Below, piece by piece: positions 8,372 through 17,269 of a stretch of 42,962 bases of DNA. Position 1 is the first letter of the stretch; every line of letters begins with the position of its first letter. The stretch is from positions 457-43,418 of the forward strand of contig NZ_JAJJWH010000037.1 in assembly GCF_020907245.1 (NCBI RefSeq), written 5' to 3'. The DNA is from Pontibacter harenae (GTDB taxonomy: Bacteria > Bacteroidota > Bacteroidia > Cytophagales > Hymenobacteraceae). The position numbers were made by a program, and so were the translations under genes. The notes beneath the pieces are model-generated. The model was not told where the DNA came from and made no database searches. It worked only from the letters and a program-made list of their open reading frames with translations.

Positions 8372-8908
8372 ATGGATGATTATAAAATCTTAATATATAT
8401 ACTACTGGCGGCTGGATCATACCTGATCACGAACTGGCGAAAGTTTTTTAAAGACGTGGACGGCCCTAGTCAGCCCAAGAAGTTTAGAGACCCGAACGCA
8501 GGCCCGATAAATAGACCGCAGCCGCAACAGCAGAACCCAACTGCTCCTGCTACTTCTTTTGAAGATATTCTGCGGGAGTTGCAGCCAAAGGTAGAGAAGG
8601 CAAAGGAACAAGGTAAAGAGATATACGAGAAGGCAAGAGAACCTCTCAGGCCAGAGCCAGTGGTGGTGGCTAAGTCTTATGATAATAAAACCTATGAAAA
8701 GCCAAAAGCCGCTCCCATTTCTTTAGAAGACCCAGCGTATAAACGTGAAGCAGCAAGAAGGAGACAGGAGTTCAAGCCATTAGTTATCCCTAAGCTACAG
8801 CCCCAGGCACAGTCACCAGTTCCGAATTACGCAAAGCTACTCCGCACCCCAGCTGGTGCACGCGAAGCCTTTGTACTATCCGAAATCCTGAACAGAAAAC
8901 ACTTTTAG
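8372..8908 (+). CDS. Hypothetical membrane-anchored protein, proline-rich
   Basis: I do not recognise a named family. The 178-residue product starts with a single hydrophobic helix (residues about 4-20, ILIYILLAAGSYLI), followed by a charged, proline/glutamine-rich tail (NRPQPQQQNPTAPATSFEDI). The tail has lysine- and glutamate-rich segments and ends in VLSEILNRKHF. This looks like an N-terminally anchored protein with a largely disordered cytoplasmic or periplasmic tail. A promoter-like box lies just upstream and codon use resembles its neighbours, so it is probably a real gene. It is divergent from smc. The stop is followed within 3 bp by one arm of a 20-bp inverted repeat. The function is unknown. 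Confidence 0.75.
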   Translation: MDDYKILIYILLAAGSYLITNWRKFFKDVDGPSQPKKFRDPNAGPINRPQPQQQNPTAPATSFEDILRELQPKVEKAKEQGKEIYEKAREPLRPEPVVVAKSYDNKTYEKPKAAPISLEDPAYKREAARRRQEFKPLVIPKLQPQAQSPVPNYAKLLRTPAGAREAFVLSEILNRKHF

Positions 8909-8910
8909 AA

Positions 8911-9094
8911 GTTAGAGGGTTTGGGAATTTAAGAGTTAGAGAGTGTGAGTGAAATTTGATGTTAAAGATTTAGTAGGTTGTCATTTTTTTTGTTTCCAAG
9001 CCTATACATTCTCAATAGCAGCAAATTTTATGAGATAAATGAAACACAGCTAATGTGTATTATTTTACACACACAAACTCCCAAACCCTCTAAC
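8911..9094. repeat. Inverted repeat spanning a convergent intergenic gap
   Basis: GTTAGAGGGTTTGGGAATTT (8911-8930) and the reverse complement of 9075-9094 agree at 19 of 20 bases. One arm begins 2 bp after the stop of the gene at 8372. The other ends 8 bp before the stop codon (9103-9105) of the convergent DUF4159 gene. The intervening 144 bp are AT-rich and hold no gene. No U-tract follows the arms, so this is not a standard terminator. Confidence 0.75.
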
Positions 9095-9102
9095 TCTTTA
9101 AC

Positions 9103-9783
9103 TCAAAGATATTGTGTTAGTGCGTAAGCTAAAATGTTGGCTCCCATGCGTAGGGCTTGTAGCCTGATTGGTTCTGGGTCGTTATGGACTTCCTGGTCCT
9201 CCCAGCCGTTACCTAAGTCCGTTTCATAAGTATAAAAACAGACTAGTCTGCCTTCGTGTATGATTCCGAAGCCCTGCGGGGGCTTATTATCATGCTCGTG
9301 TACCTTAGGTAAACCGTGTGTGAAGCTATACTTCTGGTGGTAAATCGGGTGGTCGAAAGGGAGTTCTACAAACTCGTACTCTGGGAAAACCTTCTTCATT
9401 TCTTTCCTGATATACTGATCAAGGCCGTAGTTATCGTCGATGTGCAGAAAGCCACCACTTGTGAGGTAAGTGCGTAAGTTCTGTGCATCAGCATCAGAAA
9501 AAACAACGTTTCCATGCCCAGTCATGTGCACAAATGGGTAGCTCATTAACTCGCTGCTACCCACTTCTACCACATCAGCCTCTGGAGCAATATTCATGTT
9601 TAAGTTCTGATTACAGAACCTAATCAGGTTAGGTAGCGAAGTTTTATTCGCATACCAATCACCCCCGCCACTGTACTTTAGCTTACCTACCTTAAAGTTA
9701 TACTTTTGAGAAAAGGCTGTGGTGCATAGCAGGATAGCCAACAGGATCAAGGTATAGCGGCTTCGGTTTCTGAAATCTAACAT
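9103..9783 (-). CDS. DUF4159 domain-containing secreted protein
   Basis: This is a secreted protein of 226 residues built almost entirely of a DUF4159 domain. A signal peptide covers residues 1-25 (LILLAILLCTTAFSQ). The domain shows KVGKLKYSGGGDWYANKTSL, the HMTGHGNVVFS segment, GGFLHIDDNYGLD and the late FYTYETDLGNGWED motif. The fold is related to glutamine-amidotransferase-like domains, but catalytic activity has not been established for the family as far as I know. It lies 27 bp downstream of rsmE on the same strand and is probably co-transcribed. The family call is confident; the role is unknown. Confidence 0.88.
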   Translation of the reverse strand: MLDFRNRSRYTLILLAILLCTTAFSQKYNFKVGKLKYSGGGDWYANKTSLPNLIRFCNQNLNMNIAPEADVVEVGSSELMSYPFVHMTGHGNVVFSDADAQNLRTYLTSGGFLHIDDNYGLDQYIRKEMKKVFPEYEFVELPFDHPIYHQKYSFTHGLPKVHEHDNKPPQGFGIIHEGRLVCFYTYETDLGNGWEDQEVHNDPEPIRLQALRMGANILAYALTQYL

Positions 9784-9810
9784 CTATAATCTATTATCTA
9801 AGGTCTAAAA

Positions 9811-10527
9811 CTATAACGGCGTAAATACGTCATGAAGTACATGGAGCGTATGGCAGGCAACCAGTGCAGCTGTTTCTGTACGAAGCCTGCTTTGGCCCAA
9901 TGTTACTGGTTTTATCCCTGCCTCGTAAGCCAGTTTTATCTCATGCTCAGAAAAGTCTCCCTCGGGACCGATTAATACACAATGTGGTTGGCCAGGTTTA
10001 TAGTAGTCCTTTATACTTTTAGTTGCATCTTCTTCTAAATGAGCTATAAAAGTGTTTTCTGGTATGCAACGTTGTACAAACTTATGAAAGGGCGTCAGTT
10101 CATGCAGTAACGGAAGATAACCTTTCTGAGACTGCTTCATAGCACTAATCGCAATTTTTTGGATTCTGTCTAAACGCATTTGTCTACGCTCAGAGTGCTC
10201 ACAGAGCAGAAAAGTGATTTCGTTTACACCTATTTCTACGGCCTTTTCTACAAACCACTCAATGCGGTCCATATTCTTGGTCGGAGCTACTGCAATGTGG
10301 GTGGAATAAGGTAATTTGCCATACTCCAGCTGCTTATCAATAAGCTGCAACTTACACCTTTTAGGATGCGCATCCTGAATAATAGAAGTATACATACCGC
10401 CGACACCATCTATCAGATAAACAGTGTCTCCTTGTTGTAGACGTAATACCTTCGTGCAATGCTTGGATTCATCTTCGCTCAAGGTGTAAAAGTCAGAAGT
10501 TATGTCAGGAGTATAGAAAAGGTGCAT
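9811..10527 (-). CDS. rsmE: 16S rRNA (uracil(1498)-N(3))-methyltransferase
   Basis: This is a SPOUT-class methyltransferase that puts m3U at position 1498 of 16S rRNA, in helix 44 of the 30S subunit, using S-adenosylmethionine. The 238 residues fit the family. The N-terminal PUA-like part includes DESKHCTKVLRLQQGD. The trefoil-knot SAM site has LIGPEGDFS at residues 185-193 and LGQSRLRTETA at 210-220, both diagnostic. It is the first gene of a two-gene minus-strand unit with DUF4159 and is divergent from the POT transporter across a 359-bp gap. Confidence 0.95.
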   Translation of the reverse strand: MHLFYTPDITSDFYTLSEDESKHCTKVLRLQQGDTVYLIDGVGGMYTSIIQDAHPKRCKLQLIDKQLEYGKLPYSTHIAVAPTKNMDRIEWFVEKAVEIGVNEITFLLCEHSERRQMRLDRIQKIAISAMKQSQKGYLPLLHELTPFHKFVQRCIPENTFIAHLEEDATKSIKDYYKPGQPHCVLIGPEGDFSEHEIKLAYEAGIKPVTLGQSRLRTETAALVACHTLHVLHDVFTPL

Positions 10528-10886
10528 TGTTGTAGTTTGACTGTATTAAAAATTAAATCTAAGATTTCCTCTTATGAATAGAAAGCTATTCTTTTAATCG
10601 TAATCAATATTACTGGTATTGGCTCAATATTGTTAGTGTATATAATGACAGTTCAGTTTTGCTACTTAAGTACAACTGTAATACATAAATGCGCTCATTT
10701 TTAGTTTAAAGTCACTGTGACAATATTATAGAAATAATTACATAACATGGCTTATTTGTATTAGAAGGTAGAGTACGACAGATAGGATGTAGGGCAAGCG
10801 AATTATTTGTTGAAGTGCCCACAAACCGATATATTTACTTTCTTTGTATGAATACACAATTTTAAAACAACCAACTTTTATCTTCT
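10528..10886. other. Divergent intergenic region rsmE / POT transporter
   Basis: This AT-rich gap of 359 bp has no credible ORF or RNA gene. It holds a well-spaced plus-strand promoter (10806-10837), an 11-bp palindrome GTCAC-T-GTGAC (10711-10721) of unknown role, and one TGACAG hexamer (10646-10651). No strong minus-strand promoter for rsmE was found; TAATTTTT-like near-matches occur shortly before its start. Confidence 0.6.
10806..10837 (+). promoter_or_regulatory. Promoter of the POT transporter
   Basis: TTTG (10806-10809), a 20-bp spacer and TATATTTA (10830-10837) fit the Bacteroidota TTTG-N20-TAnnTTTG promoter with one mismatch. The start codon at 10887 leaves a leader of roughly 40 nt. 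Confidence 0.5.
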
Positions 10887-12281
10887 ATGTCTTCAAAAGA
10901 CCACCCTATCTCAGACCAGGTCAGTAAGCACAATATTCCGTATGGTGATACCCCGCTGAATGTAGAAACAAAGCACCCTAAAGCTCTTTATTTGCTTTTC
11001 TTCACGGAAATGTGGGAGCGATTTAGTTATTACGGAATGAGGGCCCTTCTTATGTTGTACCTTATATCAGAAGTTCCTGCTGGGGGCCTTGGCTGGACTT
11101 CAGGTGAAGCTGGAGATTTGTATGGGCTTTACACAGGTATGGTTTACATTACACCTCTTTTAGGTGGTTATCTGGCTGATAAATTTTTAGGCTTCAGATC
11201 AGCAGTACTTATAGGTGGTGTTCTAATGGCTTTAGGTCATGGAGCTTTAGCAATCGAAGCTTTACCTTTCTTTTATACTGGACTAGGACTTTTAGTTATT
11301 GGGAATGGTTTCTTCAAACCGAACATATCATCTATGGTTGGCCAGTTATATCCAGACGGAAGCACATTGAAAGACTCTGGTTATACTATTTTTTATATGG
11401 GTATCAACCTAGGAGCATTTTTAGGAGCTTTAATTTGCGGTTGGTTAGGTGAAACAATAGGATGGCACTGGGGCTTTGGAGCAGCTGGTGTAGGTATGGT
11501 TATCGGTCTTATTGTCTTTTACTTCGGGCAGGGTATGCTTGGTACTATAGGTTTAAAGCCTGCACCAAAAGATAAATCTGCTACAGCTACGCCTTCTGAG
11601 CCTCTTACCAAGGTAGAGCGTGACCGACTGTCAGTAGTAATAGTGCTTTCTTTTTTCTCTATTCTTTTCTGGCTAGCATTTGAGCAGGCTGGTTCTTCCA
11701 TGAACATCTTTGCTTACAGATTTACGGATCGTACTATTGAAGCTTTCAATTTTGAAGTTCCTGCTACCTGGTTTCAATCTGTTAACTCATTCTTTATTTT
11801 TACACTAGCACCTTTATTTTCCATGCTGTGGGTAGGTCTAGGTAAAAGAAACATGAACCCTGCAGGACCATACAAATTTGCCATTGGCTTGATGTTGCTT
11901 GCTGCTGGTTTTGCCGTTTTAGTTATTGGCTCTTTGTCTATTCCTAAAGGAGCTGAAAGTGCAGGTGTAAGTATGTTATGGTTGGTTTTGGCTTACCTGC
12001 TACACACAATGGGTGAGCTTTGTTTATCTCCTGTTGGCTTATCCTTCGTGAATAAATTATCTCCACTGCGCTTAGTAGGTATTATGTTTGGTGTTTGGTT
12101 TGCAGCGTCGGCTATAGGTAATTATGTTGGCGGTGCTTTGGCAGGTATGATAGACGAAATGGCACGAACTCAATCTATGTCAAATTTCTTCTTGATCTTT
12201 GTTGGTATAGCCGCTGCATCATCAATTATTCTTTTCCTATTTTCACGCAAGCTGGTTAAGTTAATGCACGGAATACATTAA
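10887..12281 (+). CDS. Peptide MFS transporter, POT family
   Basis: This is a proton-coupled di/tripeptide symporter of the POT/PTR2 family in the inner membrane, 464 residues with about 12 or more hydrophobic helices. The family's proton/substrate motif ExxERFxYYG is at residues 41-50 (EMWERFSYYG). The PTR2 signature segments GNGFFKPNISSMVGQLY and FYMGINLGAFLG follow, as does the C-terminal GELCLSPVGLSFVNKLSP. A charged cytoplasmic linker (about residues 223-245) separates the two halves. It is monocistronic, with a good promoter and a strong terminator. The exact peptide specificity cannot be read. Confidence 0.95.
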   Translation: MSSKDHPISDQVSKHNIPYGDTPLNVETKHPKALYLLFFTEMWERFSYYGMRALLMLYLISEVPAGGLGWTSGEAGDLYGLYTGMVYITPLLGGYLADKFLGFRSAVLIGGVLMALGHGALAIEALPFFYTGLGLLVIGNGFFKPNISSMVGQLYPDGSTLKDSGYTIFYMGINLGAFLGALICGWLGETIGWHWGFGAAGVGMVIGLIVFYFGQGMLGTIGLKPAPKDKSATATPSEPLTKVERDRLSVVIVLSFFSILFWLAFEQAGSSMNIFAYRFTDRTIEAFNFEVPATWFQSVNSFFIFTLAPLFSMLWVGLGKRNMNPAGPYKFAIGLMLLAAGFAVLVIGSLSIPKGAESAGVSMLWLVLAYLLHTMGELCLSPVGLSFVNKLSPLRLVGIMFGVWFAASAIGNYVGGALAGMIDEMARTQSMSNFFLIFVGIAAASSIILFLFSRKLVKLMHGIH

Positions 12282-12301
12282 ATGTTAGTTTAATACCATT
12301 T

Positions 12302-12336
12302 AAAAAGCCTCTGTAAGTTTTACAGAGGCTTTTTTT
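12302..12336 (+). terminator. Intrinsic terminator of the POT transporter
   Basis: AAAAGCCTCTGTAA and TTACAGAGGCTTTT pair around a 3-nt loop and run into a T-tract, 21 bp after the stop. This is a textbook Rho-independent terminator. Confidence 0.92.
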
Positions 12337-12438
12337 GTTTGTTTAATACAAAAGGTGCAAATTGAGCAAAAATTGTATTTAATGTATAAGATAGAATTCT
12401 AATTTACACTATGCAAATAGCTTTACACCTTTTAGCCA

Positions 12439-13032
12439 ATGTTCCTTTTAAAAAAATCATTTAAGTTCAGCTTAGCCTGTGTTGCTTTGCTGTGTGCTAG
12501 TTCCTGCGAAATAATCAAGCCAGTTGAAGACGCTATCATCACCGATTCCTCTATAGTTTACACCATAAAAAAAGGAACTCATTATTCCTCCCATAATAAC
12601 CTAAAGCAAGTAAACACTTCGTTCATGCAGTTCGAAGTAACCTTTGATAGTTCTGCAGTTTATACTACTACAGATCCTTTAAATCAAGGCGACTTAAACA
12701 AATTATACGGTTTTGCTGATTGCAGTAGCCTGCACCAAATGAACAGTGCCAGATTTGGATGGCGATGGTTTGAAAACAGACTTGAACTACATGCCTATAC
12801 CTACAACAACAGCAGCCGTCGTTCAGAATTTATAACCTCAGTGGAAATAGAAAAGCCGTATACCTATGAGATTGAGGTTAAAGACAAGGAATACGTTTTT
12901 AGGTTAGATAATCAAGAGGTTACGTTGCCAAGGCATTGCTCGGGCACAGCGGCAGGTTACCAGCTTTACCCATACTTCGGAGGCGATGAAGTTGCTCCAC
13001 ACGATATTACCATCCGCATAAAAGAACTGTAG
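12439..13032 (+). CDS. Hypothetical lipoprotein
   Basis: I do not recognise a named family. The 197-residue product has a lipoprotein signal (LACVALLCASSC), with the likely lipidated Cys at residue 23. The mature part is beta-rich. It contains FMQFEVTFDSSAVYTT, FADCSSLHQMNSARFGWRWF and a segment YTYEIEVKDKEYVFRLDNQEV that resembles a jelly-roll or concanavalin-like sandwich strand pattern. Two further cysteines could form a disulfide. It is expected on the periplasmic side of the inner or outer membrane. It faces groEL convergently, with the groEL terminator between. The function is unknown. Confidence 0.8.
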   Translation: MFLLKKSFKFSLACVALLCASSCEIIKPVEDAIITDSSIVYTIKKGTHYSSHNNLKQVNTSFMQFEVTFDSSAVYTTTDPLNQGDLNKLYGFADCSSLHQMNSARFGWRWFENRLELHAYTYNNSSRRSEFITSVEIEKPYTYEIEVKDKEYVFRLDNQEVTLPRHCSGTAAGYQLYPYFGGDEVAPHDITIRIKEL

Positions 13033-13181
13033 CCTTTCGTTATGCATTACTCGATGTTCGTTCATCGACAAAAAAGCAGTTAATTGTTCTTTAGTAATCG
13101 CTTACCCTGTACTAATGTAAGCGTCCGCTTGTGCTACAAGTATTATAGCAAAGACGCAGATAACCATTAATAAACAACGAA

Positions 13182-13213
13182 AAAACCCTGCGCCATTTCT
13201 AGCGCAGGGTTTT
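13182..13213. terminator. groEL terminator, probably bidirectional
   Basis: AAAACCCTGCGC (13182-13193) pairs with GCGCAGGGTTTT (13202-13213) around an 8-nt loop. T-rich sequence follows on both strands. It lies 21 bp beyond the groEL stop and also faces the lipoprotein gene. Confidence 0.9.
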
Positions 13214-13234
13214 CTTTATAACTATGGGAGTTGA

Positions 13235-14893
<1,659 letters not shown>

Positions 14894-14911
14894 TTAAAAT
14901 TGATTAGAGGA

Positions 14912-15202
14912 TTAAAGTACTGCCAGAATATCTGACTCGCGCATGATCAGGTAGTCGCCACCGTCTACAGAGATCTCTGTACCTGCGTACTTGCCATACA
15001 ACACCTGGTCGCCTACTTTTACCTGAGGCTTCATCAGTGAGCCTTGATCAGATACTTTGCCCTCGCCAACGGCTACTACCTCACCACGCTGTGGTTTTTC
15101 TTTAGCAGTGTCAGGAATGATGATACCAGACTTAGTTTTTTCTTCTGCTGCAGCTGGAGCTACAATTACTCTGTCTGCTAATGGTTTAATGCTGATTGAC
15201 AT
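14912..15202 (-). CDS. groES: Co-chaperonin GroES
   Basis: This is the 10-kDa lid of the GroEL chamber, 96 residues. It starts [20 protein letters not shown] and carries the mobile-loop segment [19 protein letters not shown] that docks onto GroEL. It ends [13 protein letters not shown]. It is first in the groES-groEL operon. The 262-bp region upstream holds a -24/-12 type promoter match, several TGTCAG/CTGCCA repeats and the terminator of secG. The CIRCE operator seen in many bacteria is not present. Confidence 0.98.
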   Translation of the reverse strand: MSISIKPLADRVIVAPAAAEEKTKSGIIIPDTAKEKPQRGEVVAVGEGKVSDQGSLMKPQVKVGDQVLYGKYAGTEISVDGGDYLIMRESDILAVL

Positions 15203-15260
15203 AGTTTGTTAATTAATTAGGTTTATGGTTAATGTTGAACTTGAAACCATATTAGTAATA

Positions 15261-15275
15261 GCACTTCTTGTGCCA
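15261..15275 (-). promoter_or_regulatory. Sigma-54 (-24/-12) promoter candidate for groESL
   Basis: The minus strand reads TTGGCACAAGAAGTGCTA. Against the RpoN consensus TGGCACG-N4-TTGCW it matches 10 of 12 defined bases, with the invariant GG and GC exactly 10 nt apart. The expected start, about 12 nt past the GC, leaves a leader near 45 nt before the groES ATG at 15202. No TAnnTTTG box was found on this strand between here and the ATG. GCAC-N5-GTGC is also a short palindrome, so a repressor site is an alternative. Confidence 0.6.
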
Positions 15276-15339
15276 AGCCTCAGAAACTGCCACTTTAAGC
15301 CATTATTTCAGCAAAAAGAGCTTTTTAACCTGCCACTTT

Positions 15340-15395
15340 TGTCAGATTCTGCCATATAAATGGAACTTTTTCTAATTTTTTGTCAGCACTGACAG
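15340..15395. promoter_or_regulatory. TGTCAG/CTGACA repeats upstream of groES (possible enhancer)
   Basis: TGTCAG (15381-15386) and CTGACA (15389-15394) form an inverted repeat with a 2-bp spacer, and another TGTCAG lies at 15340-15345. The inverted pair is about 105 bp upstream of the -24 box, the distance typical of enhancer sites for sigma-54 activators. The binding protein is inferred, not shown. Confidence 0.4.
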
Positions 15396-15406
15396 GCACA
15401 AAACAA

Positions 15407-15432
15407 AAAAGCCGACATTAATGTCGGCTTTT
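15407..15432 (-). terminator. Terminator of the secG operon
   Basis: A perfect 12-bp stem AAAAGCCGACAT/ATGTCGGCTTTT has a 2-nt centre. On the minus strand it runs into T-rich sequence and lies 32 bp past the secG stop. It separates the miaB-to-secG operon from groESL. Confidence 0.9.
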
Positions 15433-15464
15433 CGTATACGTGAGATTTTATGTTACAGCTAAGC

Positions 15465-15854
15465 TTACTGCTGATTTGCTGTATCAATCATTTCTGGAAT
15501 ATCTCCTGCACCAGGTATAGCAGCTGTAGTATCTGTGGCACCAGGAAAAGCTCCTGGAGCAGCTGGCAACTGTGACTGACGAGCACGCTCTTCGTTTACA
15601 CTTCTAACACCAGCTTCAGAGCCTGTGTTATCAACCATCATATGAGTAGCAAGTGTAACTACAACAAGTGCAATCGCAAAGCCCCAAGTCAGTTTCTCTA
15701 AAAGGTCGCCTGTGCGTTTTACACCCATTAACTGGCTGGCACCACCGCCGCCAAACTGGCCAGAAAGGCCACCTCCCTTAGGGTTCTGTGCTAGCACAAC
15801 TAAAACAAGGAGTACGCAAATAAAGATGATGATACTGATTAGGGCGATATACAT
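15465..15854 (-). CDS. secG: Preprotein translocase subunit SecG
   Basis: This is the small inner-membrane subunit of the SecYEG channel, which assists SecA-driven export. The 129 residues contain two transmembrane helices, at about 2-22 and 55-75. The conserved loop between them is AQNPKGGGLSGQFGGGGASQLMGVKRTGDLLEK, typical of SecG, and WGFAIALVV follows. The C-terminal tail is Pro/Ala/Gly-rich (LPAAPGAFPGATDTTAAIPG), as in other Bacteroidota. It starts only 1 bp after the upstream acidic gene ends and is the last gene before the terminator. Confidence 0.96.
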   Translation of the reverse strand: MYIALISIIIFICVLLVLVVLAQNPKGGGLSGQFGGGGASQLMGVKRTGDLLEKLTWGFAIALVVVTLATHMMVDNTGSEAGVRSVNEERARQSQLPAAPGAFPGATDTTAAIPGAGDIPEMIDTANQQ

Positions 15855-15855
15855 T

Positions 15856-17235
15856 TTAAATTATGTTTTGTAACTTTTCTATCTGTTCGGCAAAGTAACT
15901 CTTTTTTTCTGGATTTTTCAAAATCAGCTGTTCATATATTTTGATAGCTTTTTTTGCTTTGCCTTGATTAATGAAAATGGTGGCAAGGCTTTCGGAGGCA
16001 ATGCCTTTCTTTATTTTGGAACTCTTCAGCGATAGATCTTCCTGTGGCTCTGACTTAAACTTGACGTTTGCCATACTTTTCAGCCGTGGGTTCAGCTTCA
16101 GGAATTGATCGATGATGTTTGTTTGCTGTGTTATGATCTTATTGCTCTCCTCAACAGTCTTCTCTAATTCATGGGTTTTGCTGTACTCTAATATCAATTC
16201 TGGATGAAAACTTTGCGGTCGGGGACGTGTATATTCATCTTTTAACTGCAACACTTCTCCCATTCGGCTGGAACCCATCCAATAACCTAAAGCATCTGCC
16301 ACATACAATCGATCAATTTCATCAGAACTATAGTTTACTTCAGCATCTTCAGGTAAAGTAGAGAAAGCTTCCTTTTCTTCGGACGCGTAAATATCGTCCG
16401 CTAAGTCAACAACCTCTGTTTCTGCTAGAGTCAACTTATCAGCAGAATCATCACTCGCTTCTATTTGAGAGGTGTGTTCTACAGCTGTTTCAGTTACATT
16501 AACTTCATCCTCATTAGAAGAAAAAGCAAGTTCATTTTCAGAAGAAGATGCTGCTATAGCTTCCTCATCAGAGTTGTCGGTGTAGTTGGCTAGCAGGTCG
16601 GTAGAGGAGGAGCTTAAGCTATTGATAGTTAAAAGCATAGCCAGCTCAGAGTCAAACGAAGCTTCATCTGCTTGTGGTGCTTCTACCTCTTCCAGTTCAA
16701 ATACTGTCGTCACTACTTCTTCAGCTTCATACTTTTCTTCTACAGTCTCTTCCGCTGTTACTTCTTCGTCATCGACAGAGATTTCCTCCGTCGTAACTTC
16801 AGCAGCATTTACTTCTGCTGTTATAGTTTCTTTTGTTACGTTAAGGTGTTCTTGTGGGTCAGACGCTACTATATCTTGTGCTTCCTCTGTAGGTGTTTTT
16901 GCTTCTACTTCTTCTGTAGGAGCTGGTAAAAACACAGGTTGCTCTGCTTCATCTGCCAGGTTAGTTTCCTCAACAGCTTGCTCTTCAAAAACAGGCTCTA
17001 GCGGTGCAGCATATATTGTTTTTTTCAATAATTGCCTATCGGTGGCATAAGCAGATGCTCTACGTAATCTTTGTGTAGAAAGCATGCTTCCTTTATCGTA
17101 TGCTGATTTGGCTAAAAGTAAATGGGCGGTTTGGCAATATGGGAAAGCAGCGGCAACTTTTTCCAGTTCATCTGTTTGCTGGTCAGTTATGCTCGATACT
17201 TTTTTTATCAGTTCTAAAAAGGCTGATTTATTCAT
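15856..17235 (-). CDS. Acidic TPR-like protein between lptE and secG
   Basis: I cannot name this 459-residue protein. I chose the ATG at 17235 (MNKSAFLELIKKVSSITDQQ) over an in-frame TTG at 17283 that would overlap lptE. The N-terminal about 80 residues are helical (EKVAAAFPYCQTAHLLLAKSAY, TPR-like). Then come about 200 residues very rich in Glu, Thr, Ala and Val, with EE-repeats, probably disordered. A C-terminal helical part (KGIASESLATIFINQGKAKK, AIKIYEQLILKNPEKKSYFA) is a TPR pair. No signal peptide or lipobox is seen, so it should be cytoplasmic. Tight linkage with lptE and secG suggests a link to envelope biogenesis, which is an inference. Confidence 0.8.
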   Translation of the reverse strand: MNKSAFLELIKKVSSITDQQTDELEKVAAAFPYCQTAHLLLAKSAYDKGSMLSTQRLRRASAYATDRQLLKKTIYAAPLEPVFEEQAVEETNLADEAEQPVFLPAPTEEVEAKTPTEEAQDIVASDPQEHLNVTKETITAEVNAAEVTTEEISVDDEEVTAEETVEEKYEAEEVVTTVFELEEVEAPQADEASFDSELAMLLTINSLSSSSTDLLANYTDNSDEEAIAASSSENELAFSSNEDEVNVTETAVEHTSQIEASDDSADKLTLAETEVVDLADDIYASEEKEAFSTLPEDAEVNYSSDEIDRLYVADALGYWMGSSRMGEVLQLKDEYTRPRPQSFHPELILEYSKTHELEKTVEESNKIITQQTNIIDQFLKLNPRLKSMANVKFKSEPQEDLSLKSSKIKKGIASESLATIFINQGKAKKAIKIYEQLILKNPEKKSYFAEQIEKLQNII

Positions 17236-17269
17236 GCTTTGGCTAACGTTCTTCTGCTCCCTATACAAA

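Noticed and set aside
15251..15275. CIRCE (HrcA) operator upstream of groES
   Set aside because: There is an AGCACT-like half and GCAC/GTGC symmetry, but the gap is 5 nt and the arms are too short; CIRCE needs TTAGCACTC-N9-GAGTGCTAA. The -24/-12 reading fits better.
16586..17050. Plus-strand ORF of 154 codons
   Set aside because: It is antisense to the Glu/Thr/Ala-rich region of the acidic TPR-like gene. The Ser/Val/Thr repeats are the mirror of its low-complexity text.
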